From Olsenella sp. kh2p3 (lineage in GTDB: Bacteria; Actinomycetota; Coriobacteriia; Coriobacteriales; Atopobiaceae): DNA of 64,000 nt. This document shows, one piece after another, positions 43,445-52,805 of the stretch. Below the pieces are notes generated by a model. That model saw nothing but the letters and a program-made list of their open reading frames with translations. It did no database searches and was not told the DNA's origin. Where the stretch lies: contig FPKD01000003.1 in assembly GCA_900119625.1 (NCBI GenBank), forward strand, positions 1 to 64,000. Reading direction: 5' to 3'. The stretch's first letter is position 1, and every line of letters begins with the position of its first letter. The position numbers were made by a program, and so were the translations under genes.

Positions 43445-44787
43445 TTGATCCCCTTCCTCGTGTCGATGACGCGCTTTGCCTTGCCGGTGCTGCGCGAGAT
43501 GGACTTGGGCTCGACGATGCGAACCTTGATGCCAACGGAGAGGTCGGTCTTGAGGCGCGCGGAGATCTGACGCTGCAGGGACTCGATTGCGCCGGTCTGG
43601 TCGAAGTCGAAGTCGGGGTTCGCCTCGGCCTTGAGCGTGACCACATCCAGCGAGCGCTCGTCTGTGCCAACCTCGATCTGGTACCAGCTGGAGACCTGGT
43701 CGAAGGTCTTCATGACGTCCTCGATCTGCGACGGGAAGACGTTCACGCCGCGGATGATGAGCATGTCATCGGTGCGGCCATGCAGGCGGTCGATGCGCTT
43801 GTGTGTGCAGCCGCAGGGGCACTCGCCAGGCAGGATGCGCGTGATGTCGCGTGTGCGGTAGCGCACGACGGGCGATGCCTCGCGATCGAGCGTGGTAAGG
43901 ACAAGCTCGCCCCACTCGCCGTCGGGCAGGCGCTTGCCGGTGGCCGGGTCGATGATCTCGGCAAAGAAGTGGTCCTCTGCCAGGTGAAGGCCGTCCTGCT
44001 CGAGGCATTCGCAGGCCACGCCCGGACCCATGGTCTCGGTGAGGCCATAGATGTCGAGCACCTTGTAGTTGAGCTTGCGCTCGAGCTCGGCGCGGAAGTT
44101 GTCAGAGAAGGGCTCGGCGCCGTGGATTCCCGCCTTGAGGTGGAAGTCGCGGGAGGGGTCAAGGCCCATCTCCAGCGCCGTGTCTGCGATGTGCATGGCA
44201 TAGCTGGGCGTGCAGCAGAGGATCGTGGTGCCCATCTCGCGCAGGATGCGAATCTGACGCTCGGTGTTGCCGGCAGAGGTGGGAATCACCGTTGCGCCCG
44301 AGGCAAGGGCGCCGTAGTGGGCACCAAGGCCACCCGTGAAGAGGCCGTAGCCGTAGGCAACCTGCACCACATCGTTGGCGCCACCGCCCGCAAAGCGGAT
44401 GCCGCGGGCGAAGCAGTCGGACCAGAAGTCGAGGTCATGCTGGGTATAGGCACCAAGTGTGGCAACGCCCGTGGTACCGGACGACATGTGAATCTCACGC
44501 ACGTCGGAGAGCGGAACGGCAAGCATGCCGTAGGGCGCGGCGTCGCGGAGGTCCTGCTTGGTCACAAACGGCGCGTTGGCAAGGTCATCGAGGGAGTCCA
44601 GGTGATAGGGGTCAAAGCCCGCCTCGTCGAAGGAGCGCTTGTAGAACGGGACGTGTTCGTAGCAGTTGACCAGCGTGCGGCGCACGCCTTCAAGCTGCAT
44701 CTCCTCGAGCCTCTCGTGCGGAAGGCGCGTTGCGTCCTTTGCCCCCGCATTGCCGGTGATCGCCGTGCCGTCGTGCTCGTCTGCCAT
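43441..44787 (-). CDS. paaK: Phenylacetate-CoA ligase-like AMP-forming enzyme
   Basis: About 448 residues of the ANL superfamily. MHMSSGTTG-like loop IHMSSGTTGVATLGAY is the ATP P-loop, YGLTETMGPG the A5 motif, YRTRDITRI the hinge, and GRTDDMLIIRGVNVFPSQIE the A8 segment. CPCGCTHKRIDR is the cysteine-rich insertion seen in PaaK. In anaerobes this enzyme and its ACT partner recycle aryl acids made from aromatic amino acids. ATG 44787 (MADEHDGTAITG) is the likely start. Confidence 0.9.
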   Translation of the reverse strand: MADEHDGTAITGNAGAKDATRLPHERLEEMQLEGVRRTLVNCYEHVPFYKRSFDEAGFDPYHLDSLDDLANAPFVTKQDLRDAAPYGMLAVPLSDVREIHMSSGTTGVATLGAYTQHDLDFWSDCFARGIRFAGGGANDVVQVAYGYGLFTGGLGAHYGALASGATVIPTSAGNTERQIRILREMGTTILCCTPSYAMHIADTALEMGLDPSRDFHLKAGIHGAEPFSDNFRAELERKLNYKVLDIYGLTETMGPGVACECLEQDGLHLAEDHFFAEIIDPATGKRLPDGEWGELVLTTLDREASPVVRYRTRDITRILPGECPCGCTHKRIDRLHGRTDDMLIIRGVNVFPSQIEDVMKTFDQVSSWYQIEVGTDERSLDVVTLKAEANPDFDFDQTGAIESLQRQISARLKTDLSVGIKVRIVEPKSISRSTGKAKRVIDTRKGIK

Positions 44788-45007
44788 GCCATACCGCCTT
44801 TCGAGCCAATCTGCGCCGACTGAGCTCGGCGCGTGCACCCATTGTCACCCAGACGTCGCGCCTGATGGGGCAGGCGTCCGTGAGCGCACTTTATCACAGG
44901 GGAGCGTCGCCAAGAGGGTGGGGCAGGCGCACTTGATGCAGCGCTTGCTATAGGGCGCCTGCAGGCGGAGGAGTTATTGCGCTTCGCCATGCAACGACGC
45001 CGATCCC

Positions 45008-45260
45008 TGTGCATAAAACTACCCTATCGGACGGTGAATCCTGAGTCGCTGCATAAAAACGCTCTATCGGACAGTGCCTTCGTGTCACAGATATCAAACT
45101 TTGAACTACATATCCACAATACTGCATATTTCATATTAAGTATGCTTTTCTATGAAAGTTTGATTCAATATTTGATGCAGTTAGACAAAAAACACCGTCC
45201 GATAGAGCGTTTTTATGCAGCGAACCCTGAAACTCTGTCCGCTATCGACTTTTTGTGCAG
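45008..45260. mobile_element. AT-rich nested inverted repeat (MITE-like)
   Basis: A 250-base element before the GNAT gene. A near-perfect 30-base inverted pair lies at 45047-45076 and 45193-45222 (core TGCATAAAAACGCTC against GAGCGTTTTTATGCA). Degenerate copies of the same unit lie outside it (45008-45040; 45235-45260). A further pair, ATCAAACTTT at 45093 and AAAGTTTGAT at 45155, lies within. The interior is far richer in A+T than the chromosome and holds no convincing gene. It looks like a small non-coding mobile element or an unusually long hairpin. Confidence 0.65.
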
Positions 45261-45357
45261 TGAGATGACTGTTGCAGCAAGCATGGGCGCCTCGACAAGC
45301 CCGATGGACTCCAAGCACACCGCTATAGTTGACCCAGGAGTTACAAGGAGGAACCAC

Positions 45358-45951
45358 ATGAACCAGGTAGACCAGCTTCGCATAACGGTCGCTACCAGCT
45401 CAGATGCTGCAACCGTCGCCAACATCTACGCTCCATACGTACGAGACACCGCAATCACCTTCGAGTACGATGCCCCTGACGCACGGGAGATGGCCGCTCG
45501 CATCGAACGGGTTGGCGCCACACACCCCTGGCTGATCGCGCGCGACGCCGCAGGAGCAGCGCTCGGCTATGCCTACGCGAGTCCCTACTATGGGCGAGCC
45601 GCATACGCCTGGTGCGTTGAGACCTCCATCTACGTTGACCGCGAGGCCCGCGGCAGCGGGGTTGGCACCGCCCTTTACCAGGAGCTCGAACGCGTGCTGA
45701 CCGCTCAGGGAATCCTCAACCTATACGCCTGCGTTGCCACAACAAGCACGCCCGACACCCACCTCGACAACGGGAGCGTCACCTTCCACGAGCGGCGAGG
45801 CTACCACGAGATAGGCCACTTTCCCAACTGCGGATACAAGTTTGGGCACTGGTACGACACAGTGTGGATGGAACGCAATCTGGGCGCCCACGCTTTGCCA
45901 CAGCCGTCGGTGCGTCCGTTTTCGCAGGTGAGAACCGAGCTTGGCCTATAG
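45358..45951 (+). CDS. GNAT acetyltransferase (phosphinothricin acetyltransferase-like)
   Basis: 197 residues. Acetyl-CoA loop is VDREARGSGVGTALYQELER, the standard R/Q-x-x-G-x-G/A. VANIYAPYVRDTAITFEYDA is typical of the PAT/Bar and YncA-type N-acetyltransferases that act on amino-acid-like molecules. ATG 45358 has AAGGAGGAA upstream and a TATAGT -10 about 30 bases before; the open frame extending back to 44977 is the repeat element, not protein. The stop overlaps the pdxR stop region. Confidence 0.9.
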   Translation: MNQVDQLRITVATSSDAATVANIYAPYVRDTAITFEYDAPDAREMAARIERVGATHPWLIARDAAGAALGYAYASPYYGRAAYAWCVETSIYVDREARGSGVGTALYQELERVLTAQGILNLYACVATTSTPDTHLDNGSVTFHERRGYHEIGHFPNCGYKFGHWYDTVWMERNLGAHALPQPSVRPFSQVRTELGL

Positions 45952-47385
45952 CACGCTCCCAAGCGCCTTGGCAGCAGCACGGGCATCGTCCACCGAGAGG
46001 CTGTCGTACTGCACCACAAACCGGGCAAAGCCATCCGGTGCCCCGACATGCTCGGAAACCCGCGCAAACGAGGAGAGCGGCATCAGTCCCACGCCCACCT
46101 CACGCGCAGCCGCGGAAATACCGGCCTCCCCGCGCCCCTCATCGCGCACCTCCAGCACGAAGTGAATCCCGGAATCGGCTTCCACAAAGCGGACGCGTTC
46201 CCCCGAGGGTCCATCGAGCAGACCCTCAACCAGCGCATCGCGCACCTCGCGCATGGCGTGGCGATAGCGAGCCACGTGCCGCTCGTACGCTCCGGACTCA
46301 AGTGCCTGTGCAAGCGCCACCTGATCGATAGCAGGTACGGTGGTCGAGAGAAACCCCAGGCGCTCGTCATAGACGGCGTCGAGCGCGGCAGGCAGCACCA
46401 GGTAGGCGATGCGCAGCGCTGAAGAGAGACTCTTCGAGAACGTGTTGAGGTACATCACGCTTCCCGTGGCATCGATGCTCGCAAGCGCCGGAATGGGCCG
46501 GCCCGCGAGGCGCAGCTCGCAGTCGTAGTCGTCCTCGACAATGTAGCGCCCGTCCTGCTCGGCGGCCCAGCCCAGAAGCTCGTAGCGACGCGCGACGCTC
46601 ATCACACGGCCGGTGGGAAACTGGTGCGAGGGCATAACGTGCGCCACGGTAGCACCAGACGCACGCAAGGCACGCACCGAGATGCCCTCGCCATCAAGCG
46701 GCAGGTAGTGCACGTCAAGCCCATGCGCTCGATAGGTCTCGCTCGCACGGGCATAGCCGGGGTCCTCCACGCCCACCGAACCATCCCCAAGAAGGAGCTG
46801 TGCGACAAGTCCGTAGAGCGTCTGCGCGCCAGCACCCACAACCACCAGCCGAGGGTCGACCGACATACCGCGCGAGCGCGCGAGGTGGTTTGCAATCGCC
46901 TCGCGAAGGCGGAGAACGCCTCGGGCAGGCGGTGTGCGATAGAGCACCTCGTCGGGCTCATGGGCCAATACGTCGCGCAACGCGCGCTCCCAGAGGCGCG
47001 CCGCTCCCTGGCAGGCGACGTTAGCTCCACGCGTCAGATCATATGGCACCCTACCTGCAGCGGATTGGCCTTCTGCCACACCTGCCGGCGCAATCTCGGC
47101 CGCCGAGGAAGCCGGCGTGGCAATCGCCATGTCCGGAAGCGAAGGCAGACTTGCCGCGTAGTAGCCCCGACGCGGCCGAGCGATCACATACCCCTCGGCA
47201 ACCAGCTGCGTATAGGCGCCCTCCACGGTGACCACGCTCACGCCCAGCCGCTCCGCCAGGACGCGCCTGGAGGGCAAGCGCTCGCCCGCGGCAATCGCAC
47301 CCGTCACAACCTGGTTGCGAATGCACCGGTAGAGGTACTCATAGAGGGGAAGCTCCCCTCTCCCTGTGAGGTCAATCCCCCGCAT
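45946..47385 (-). CDS. pdxR: MocR-family PLP-dependent regulator, probable PdxR
   Basis: 479 residues. N-terminal GntR winged helix (LPSRRVLAERLGVSVVTVEG) fused to a class I aminotransferase domain whose Schiff-base lysine is in YLNTFSKSLSSALRIAYLV and PLP aspartate/tyrosine in VEDDYDCELR. PdxR senses PLP and controls pyridoxal phosphate synthesis; divergence from pdxST makes that role very likely. Confidence 0.93.
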   Translation of the reverse strand: MRGIDLTGRGELPLYEYLYRCIRNQVVTGAIAAGERLPSRRVLAERLGVSVVTVEGAYTQLVAEGYVIARPRRGYYAASLPSLPDMAIATPASSAAEIAPAGVAEGQSAAGRVPYDLTRGANVACQGAARLWERALRDVLAHEPDEVLYRTPPARGVLRLREAIANHLARSRGMSVDPRLVVVGAGAQTLYGLVAQLLLGDGSVGVEDPGYARASETYRAHGLDVHYLPLDGEGISVRALRASGATVAHVMPSHQFPTGRVMSVARRYELLGWAAEQDGRYIVEDDYDCELRLAGRPIPALASIDATGSVMYLNTFSKSLSSALRIAYLVLPAALDAVYDERLGFLSTTVPAIDQVALAQALESGAYERHVARYRHAMREVRDALVEGLLDGPSGERVRFVEADSGIHFVLEVRDEGRGEAGISAAAREVGVGLMPLSSFARVSEHVGAPDGFARFVVQYDSLSVDDARAAAKALGSVL

Positions 47386-47404
47386 GCGACGATCCTCTCA
47401 ACAT

Positions 47405-47448
47405 CTGGTCTTATCGGTTTTGTAAAACTGGACTTATATTGGTCATAG
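47405..47448. promoter_or_regulatory. Candidate PdxR binding repeats between pdxR and pdxS
   Basis: CTGGTCTTAT at 47405-47414 and CTGGACTTAT at 47428-47437 are direct repeats 23 bases apart, with a third, TTGGTCATAG, at 47439. MocR-type regulators typically bind paired direct repeats about two helical turns apart in the shared divergent promoter. The 154-base gap also contains AT-rich -10 candidates for both directions. Confidence 0.55.
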
Positions 47449-47538
47449 CAATCTATCACGTTCTGGACATTCTAATATTGCCACGGTGCTCCTAGTCTAC
47501 GTAGGCACACAGACGCGCCAACGCAAGGAGGACCACGA

Positions 47539-48456
47539 ATGTCACAGGACAAGAGAGACGAGAAGACCGTCACGCCGGCACCCGGGCCGGAGCGCGCAAA
47601 GCTCAACCGTGAGCTTGCACAGATGCTCAAGGGCGGCGTCATCATGGACGTCACGACCCCCGAACAGGCTCGCGTTGCCGAAGAAGCCGGCGCCTGCGCC
47701 GTCATGGCACTCGAGCGCATCCCTGCTGACATCCGCGCAGCAGGCGGCGTGAGCCGCATGAGCGACCCCCACATGATCAAGGGCATCCAGGCGGCGGTCT
47801 CCATCCCCGTGATGGCCAAGTGCCGCATTGGCCACTTTGTGGAGGCGCAGGTGCTCCAGGCCATCGACATCGACTACATCGACGAGTCGGAGGTCCTCTC
47901 CCCCGCCGACGACGTCTGCCACATCGACAAGACCCAGTTCGCGGTGCCCTTCGTCTGCGGCGCGCGCGACCTGGGCGAGGCACTTCGCCGCATCGCCGAG
48001 GGCGCGTCGATGATCCGCACCAAGGGCGAGCCGGGCACGGGAGACGTTGTGCAGGCCGTGAGCCATATGCGCCTCATCAACGCGCAGATCCGCCACGTGG
48101 TGAGCCTGCGCGACGACGAGCTCTTCGAGGAGGCGAAGCGCCTGCAGGTACCGGTCGAACTCGTGCGCTCCGTGCACGACAGCGGCCGCCTCCCGGTGGT
48201 CAACTTTGCCGCAGGCGGCGTTGCCACCCCCGCGGACGCCGCGCTCATGATGCAGCTGGGCGCCGAGGGCGTCTTCGTGGGCTCGGGCATCTTCAAGAGC
48301 GGCGACCCAGCCAAGCGCGCCCGCGCCATCGTCGGCGCCGTCACCAACTTTGACGACCCCGAGAAGGTGGCCGCCCTCTCCGAGGACCTCGGCGAGGCCA
48401 TGGTTGGCATCAACAAGGACGAGATAGACCTGCTCATGGCCGAGAGGGGCAAGTAA
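47539..48456 (+). CDS. pdxS: Pyridoxal 5'-phosphate synthase subunit PdxS
   Basis: 305 residues, TIM-barrel subunit that assembles PLP from ribose 5-phosphate, glyceraldehyde 3-phosphate and ammonia. [40 protein letters not shown] and [14 protein letters not shown] carry the two catalytic lysine-side segments; [12 protein letters not shown] and [19 protein letters not shown] complete the phosphate sites. Its stop overlaps the pdxT start by one base. Confidence 0.98.
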   Translation: MSQDKRDEKTVTPAPGPERAKLNRELAQMLKGGVIMDVTTPEQARVAEEAGACAVMALERIPADIRAAGGVSRMSDPHMIKGIQAAVSIPVMAKCRIGHFVEAQVLQAIDIDYIDESEVLSPADDVCHIDKTQFAVPFVCGARDLGEALRRIAEGASMIRTKGEPGTGDVVQAVSHMRLINAQIRHVVSLRDDELFEEAKRLQVPVELVRSVHDSGRLPVVNFAAGGVATPADAALMMQLGAEGVFVGSGIFKSGDPAKRARAIVGAVTNFDDPEKVAALSEDLGEAMVGINKDEIDLLMAERGK

Positions 48457-49025
48457 TGGCGACCGCGGTTCTCGCCCTGCAGGGAGCCTTCGCCGAGCAC
48501 GAGGCCCGCCTGGCGGAGCTTGGCGAGAAGGCCTTCGAGCTGCGTGGCCCCGATGACCTCGCCCGTTCGTTCGACCGACTGGTGCTTCCCGGCGGCGAGT
48601 CCACGGTCCAGGGCCGGCTCCTCGAGGAGCTTGGCATGCTTGAGCCCCTTCGGGAGCGGATCGAAGGCGGCATGCCCGTGTTTGCGACCTGCGCCGGCCT
48701 CATCCTCCTGGCGCAGAGGCTCGCAGCCCATGACGACAAGGGCACGCCGCGCCTGGCCACGATGGACGTGACCGTGGAACGCAACGCCTACGGACGTCAG
48801 CTCGGGAGCTTCCATGCGACGGCAGACGTCACAGGCGTTGGCCGAGAGGTGCCCATGACCTTCATCCGCGCGCCCCGCGTGGTGGATGCGGGTGCGGGCG
48901 TCCGGGTCCTGGCGCGCGTGGATGGAAACGTGGTGGCCGTGCGGCAGGGCACTCAGCTCGGCTTCGCCTTCCATCCCGAGCTTGACCCAGACCTCAGGGT
49001 CCACCAGCTGTTCCTCTCGCTATGA
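48456..49025 (+). CDS. pdxT: Pyridoxal 5'-phosphate synthase glutaminase PdxT
   Basis: 189 residues, class I glutaminase supplying ammonia to PdxS. LVLPGGESTVQGRLL, the nucleophile FATCAGLILLAQRL, and the C-terminal catalytic FHPELDPD are all present. Coupled to pdxS. Confidence 0.97.
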   Translation: MATAVLALQGAFAEHEARLAELGEKAFELRGPDDLARSFDRLVLPGGESTVQGRLLEELGMLEPLRERIEGGMPVFATCAGLILLAQRLAAHDDKGTPRLATMDVTVERNAYGRQLGSFHATADVTGVGREVPMTFIRAPRVVDAGAGVRVLARVDGNVVAVRQGTQLGFAFHPELDPDLRVHQLFLSL

Positions 49026-49174
49026 CCATGGCTTCGCCCAGCTGGCCCCGCGCAAGGCCAACGCCTGCGCCGGGCCAGCACCCGCTGACGGCCGGCCCCA
49101 CCTGCAGCGCCAACTTGTGCCACACTTTCCTCAGGCGTCCGTCAGGGGCGACGGACCACAGGAGAGGAAGAATC

Positions 49175-50254
49175 ATGTTGAGGATCGGCCTTCTCACCAG
49201 CGGCGGCGACTGCCAGGCACTCAACGCCACCATGCGCGCAATCGTCAAGACCATCATGCACAACACCAAGCAAGACGTAGAGATCTACGGTTTTCTCGAC
49301 GGCTACCAGGGCCTCATTCACAGCCGCTACATCCAGATGACGCCCGGCGATTTCTCTGGCCTCCTCGCGCAGGGCGGCACCGTGCTCGGCACCAGCCGCA
49401 CCCCCTTCAAGCTGCTCGACGTCCCCGAGGCCGATGGCACCGTAAAGGTGCCCGCCATGAAGCGCACCTACAAGAACCTCAAGCTCGACTGCCTCTTCGT
49501 GCTGGGCGGAAACGGGTCCACCAAGACGGCAAACCGCCTCTCGCAGGAGGGTCTGCACGTGATCGCGCTCCCCAAGACCATCGACAACGACACCTGGGGC
49601 ACCGACATCACCTTTGGCTTCACCTCGGCCACCGACGTGGCCACGCGCTGCATCGATGACATCCACACCACCGCAAGCTCCCACGGGCGCGTCTTCGTCA
49701 TAGAGATCATGGGCCACAAGGTCGGTTGGATCCCCCTCTACGCGGGCGTGGCCGGTGGCGCCGACGTCATTCTCATCCCCGAGATCCCCTACGACATGGA
49801 CAACGTGGTCAAGGCCATCGACAGGCGCGAGGAGAACGGCGGCCGCTTTGCGATCATCGTCTGCGCCGAGGGCGCCATCTCCAAGGAGGAGGCGGCGATG
49901 AAGAAGAAGGACTACAAGAAGCTCGTCGCGCAGCGCGTGAAGCCCTCCGTTGCCTATGACATCGCAGAGGAGATTGCCCGCAGGACCGACCGCGAGGTCC
50001 GCGTGGCAGTGCCCGGCCACACCCAGCGAGGCGGCCAGCCAGACTCCCAGGACCGCATCTTTGCCACGCAGTGCGGCGTGGAGGCGGCGCGCGGCTGCCT
50101 CGAGGGCAAGTACGGCTACATGATCGCGAAGGTCGGCGGCAAGATGTGCCGCGTGCCCCTCGAGGACGTGGCCGGCAAGCTCAAGTACGTTGACCCCAAC
50201 TGCGACCTCGTGCGCGAGGCCAAGCTCCTGGGCATCAGCTTTGGCGACGAGTAG
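49175..50254 (+). CDS. pfkA: 6-phosphofructokinase, group III-like
   Basis: About 359 residues, the committing step of glycolysis. The substrate loop LPKTIDNDTWGTDITFGF carries lysine where E. coli PfkA (ATP-using) has glycine, a feature of PPi-dependent enzymes. The phosphate-donor loop reads GGNGSTKTANRL, with the small glycine of ATP enzymes but Asn in place of the usual Asp of GGDGS. Such mixed Gly/Lys enzymes are known from actinobacteria. ATG 49175 has GGAGAGGAAG upstream; the frame extends back to 49022 without support. Donor (ATP or PPi) is uncertain. Confidence 0.92.
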   Translation: MLRIGLLTSGGDCQALNATMRAIVKTIMHNTKQDVEIYGFLDGYQGLIHSRYIQMTPGDFSGLLAQGGTVLGTSRTPFKLLDVPEADGTVKVPAMKRTYKNLKLDCLFVLGGNGSTKTANRLSQEGLHVIALPKTIDNDTWGTDITFGFTSATDVATRCIDDIHTTASSHGRVFVIEIMGHKVGWIPLYAGVAGGADVILIPEIPYDMDNVVKAIDRREENGGRFAIIVCAEGAISKEEAAMKKKDYKKLVAQRVKPSVAYDIAEEIARRTDREVRVAVPGHTQRGGQPDSQDRIFATQCGVEAARGCLEGKYGYMIAKVGGKMCRVPLEDVAGKLKYVDPNCDLVREAKLLGISFGDE

Positions 50255-50272
50255 CACGGAGCGCACGGCAAG

Positions 50273-50980
50273 ATGATCGGTGAGGCCTGGCAGAGCTTTG
50301 TGGCAGAGACGGCGGCATGGGGTGCCCATGCCGTCTTTCTGCGGCTGCTCATCGCGACCCTCGTTGGCCTGGCCATCGGCATAGACCGCGAGTTCCACAA
50401 CAAGGGCGCGGGCATCAAGACCCACGTCCTCGTGTGCATTGGCGCCGCCATGGCCATGATCGTGAGCGAGTACGTCCTTCACCAGTTCCCCGATGCGCGC
50501 GGCGACATCAACCGCATTGGCGCCCAGGTCATCTCGGGCGTTGGTTTTCTCGGCGTGGGCACCATCCTCGTGACCGGCAAGAACGAGGTCCGCGGCCTCA
50601 CCACGGCCGCCGGTCTCTGGGCGTGCGCGTGCATAGGGCTTGCCGCGGGCATTGGATTCACGGAGGCCGCGCTCATCGGGCTGTTCTTCGTGCTTCTCAC
50701 CTTCGAGGGGCTCAACCGCCTTGACCGCGTGATTCGCCGTGCGTCAAAGACCTTCGACGTCTACGTGGAGTTCAACGAACCGGCGGGCGTGCGAGAGCTT
50801 CTCCGCAAGCTGCACTCGTGGGACTGCACGTACGAGAACTTCGAGGTCATTCGCGGCCAGGACGGCCGCAAGGGCACGGCGGCGACCTTCTCGGTGGAGC
50901 TCTCGTCGATGGGGCGCAAGAGTCTCTTCATAGAGTCGATTGGCAACCTCGACTTTGTCACCTTCGCCGACGAGATCTAG
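50273..50980 (+). CDS. MgtC/SapB-family membrane protein
   Basis: 235 residues. Four to five N-terminal membrane helices with the conserved ATLVGLAIGIDREF, GIKTHVLVCIGAAMAMIV and GVGFLGVGTI, then a cytoplasmic ACT-like tail (VYVEFNEPAGVRELLRKL). MgtC proteins modulate magnesium or ATP-synthase-linked homeostasis. It starts 19 bases after pfkA, so probably co-transcribed with it. Confidence 0.92.
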   Translation: MIGEAWQSFVAETAAWGAHAVFLRLLIATLVGLAIGIDREFHNKGAGIKTHVLVCIGAAMAMIVSEYVLHQFPDARGDINRIGAQVISGVGFLGVGTILVTGKNEVRGLTTAAGLWACACIGLAAGIGFTEAALIGLFFVLLTFEGLNRLDRVIRRASKTFDVYVEFNEPAGVRELLRKLHSWDCTYENFEVIRGQDGRKGTAATFSVELSSMGRKSLFIESIGNLDFVTFADEI

Positions 50981-50998
50981 GTACCTGGGCCAAAAAGC

Positions 50999-51790
50999 AT
51001 GGGAGGCTCGAGCGTGTCCACATTTCTCAACCAGAGCCCCGTCTTTGGGCCAGTCACAAGCAGGCGCTTTGGCGTCTCCCTCGGCGTGAACCTCATGCCG
51101 GCAACAGGCAAGATCTGCACCTTCGACTGCCTCTACTGCGAGAACGGCTTTGACGACCAGCGCCGCACACATGACGGCTATGTGACGCTTGACCAGGTGA
51201 CCTCCGCCCTTACACAGACACTGGAGGCCATGGCCGAGAAGGGCGAGCAGCTGGACGACATCTGCTTTGCGGGCAACGGCGAGCCCACCGCGAGCCCCAT
51301 CTTCCCTGCGGCCGTGGACGCCGCCCTTGCCCTCCGCAACCGCTACGCGCCCGAGGCACATGTGACCGTGCTTTCGAATGGCACGCAGGCGGCACGGCTA
51401 GACGTCCACGAAGCGCTGCTCCGCGTCGACAGGAACGTCCTCAAGCTGGACACCGTTGATGCCGCCTATGTGGCCGCGCTCGACCGCCCCCGCGTGCCAT
51501 ATGACGTGGAGCGCCAGGTGGAGGTGTTTGCGTCCTTCAAGGGACACGTGATCGTGCAGACAATCTTCCTTCGCGGCAGCTACATGGGCCACTCGTTTGA
51601 CAACACGGACGACGCCCACGTGGAAGCGTGGCTCTTGGCTCTCAGGCGCATTCAGCCGGAGGGCGTGACCATCTACACAGTGGATCGCGACACACCGGCA
51701 CCGGGCCTTGCAAAGGCGCCGAGAGAAACCCTCGATGCCATCGCCCAGCGCGTACGCGGCCTTGGCTTCCCCTGCACCGTGGGGTACTAG
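50999..51790 (+). CDS. Radical SAM protein
   Basis: 263 residues. The iron-sulfur cysteines are in CTFDCLYCENGF (C-x3-C-x2-C), followed by the SAM-binding GNGEPTASP and a TIM-barrel-like body. The N-terminal VFGPVTSRRFGVSLGVNLMP is typical of the family that includes archaeal/bacterial wyosine-like and uncharacterised radical SAM proteins. No auxiliary cluster motif at the C-terminus. Function unknown; follows mgtC by 18 bases. Confidence 0.87.
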   Translation: MGGSSVSTFLNQSPVFGPVTSRRFGVSLGVNLMPATGKICTFDCLYCENGFDDQRRTHDGYVTLDQVTSALTQTLEAMAEKGEQLDDICFAGNGEPTASPIFPAAVDAALALRNRYAPEAHVTVLSNGTQAARLDVHEALLRVDRNVLKLDTVDAAYVAALDRPRVPYDVERQVEVFASFKGHVIVQTIFLRGSYMGHSFDNTDDAHVEAWLLALRRIQPEGVTIYTVDRDTPAPGLAKAPRETLDAIAQRVRGLGFPCTVGY

Positions 51791-51881
51791 CAAGGCTTGC
51801 ACCGCACGGAAACAGAGCCGTCACACGATACGCGCTATTATCGTTTGTGTACCTATACCCGCTTGAGATCGGACGTCCCGC

Positions 51882-52709
51882 ATGTGCGAGCTCTTCGCGA
51901 TCAACTCGGGAAGGCCGGTCTTGGCCAACGCCTACCTGAGGGAGTTCTACACTCACAGCCATGACAACCCACATGGCTGGGGGCTTTCGTGGCGCGACGA
52001 TCACGGCAAGGCCGGCGACCCCGAGGCGGATGTTGTACTTTGGCGCGAGCCTATCCCGGCATATGAGTCAACGTTGCTGCCCAAGATTCTGGATCAGCCT
52101 GTCGAGGCCTGCCGCCTGGAGGCACACATTCGCTTCTCCACCTGCGGTGCGCAGAGCGTCGAGAACTGCCATCCCTTCCTGGGCTCGGACATCTCCGGAC
52201 GCGAGTGGACCCTCATCCACAATGGCATCCTCTTCAACGAGGAGCTGCTTGCGGGCTATGACCGTCGCGAGCGCGGAGAGACAGACAGCGAGCGTACGAT
52301 GCTCTTCCTTCTCGACGTCCTGGACGAGGCAGCCATGCGCGCGGGCGGTGCGCTGGACTTCAACGGCACCTTCGACGCGTTGGCTGGTGCCCTCTCGCAG
52401 ATCTCGAACCTCAACCGCCTGAACCTCATCATGGACGATGGCACCTACACCTACGTGCACACCAACACGTCAGAGGACACGCTTAACTACCGTCAGCTCT
52501 CTGACGACGCCATTGTCTTCTCGACGAAGCCCCTGGGAGGGGATGCCGAGAAGGACCTCTGGAAGCCCGTGCCCCGAAACCGTCTTATCGCCTACCGCGA
52601 CGGTCGCCTGGTGCGGACATCGGCGCCTCACGGGTACACGTTCTGCGAGGCGATTCTCGACCTGCGCAAGAAGTTTGGCGACGCGTGGCCGGAGGTCATC
52701 GCGTCGTAG
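51882..52709 (+). CDS. Class II glutamine amidotransferase (YafJ-like)
   Basis: 275 residues. It begins MCELFAINSG; after loss of Met the Cys is the N-terminal nucleophile. HGWGLSWRDD, HIRFSTCG and WTLIHNGILFNEELL carry the conserved Gly/Trp, Arg and Asn-Gly residues of the glutaminase active site. No second catalytic domain, so the ammonia acceptor is unknown. Confidence 0.88.
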   Translation: MCELFAINSGRPVLANAYLREFYTHSHDNPHGWGLSWRDDHGKAGDPEADVVLWREPIPAYESTLLPKILDQPVEACRLEAHIRFSTCGAQSVENCHPFLGSDISGREWTLIHNGILFNEELLAGYDRRERGETDSERTMLFLLDVLDEAAMRAGGALDFNGTFDALAGALSQISNLNRLNLIMDDGTYTYVHTNTSEDTLNYRQLSDDAIVFSTKPLGGDAEKDLWKPVPRNRLIAYRDGRLVRTSAPHGYTFCEAILDLRKKFGDAWPEVIAS

Positions 52710-52805
52710 CACCGGCGACGGCGGGACTCGGGTCGGCGCGCGTGTTCGGGCCGGCGGCGGCCGTCGGGCTGCAACGTCTCTTGGGCTCTCGGGACGGCGG
52801 CGTCA

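Noticed and set aside
44977-45357. N-terminal extension of the GNAT frame
   Set aside because: The 127 extra codons translate the AT-rich inverted-repeat element; the strong AAGGAGG site sets the start at 45358.
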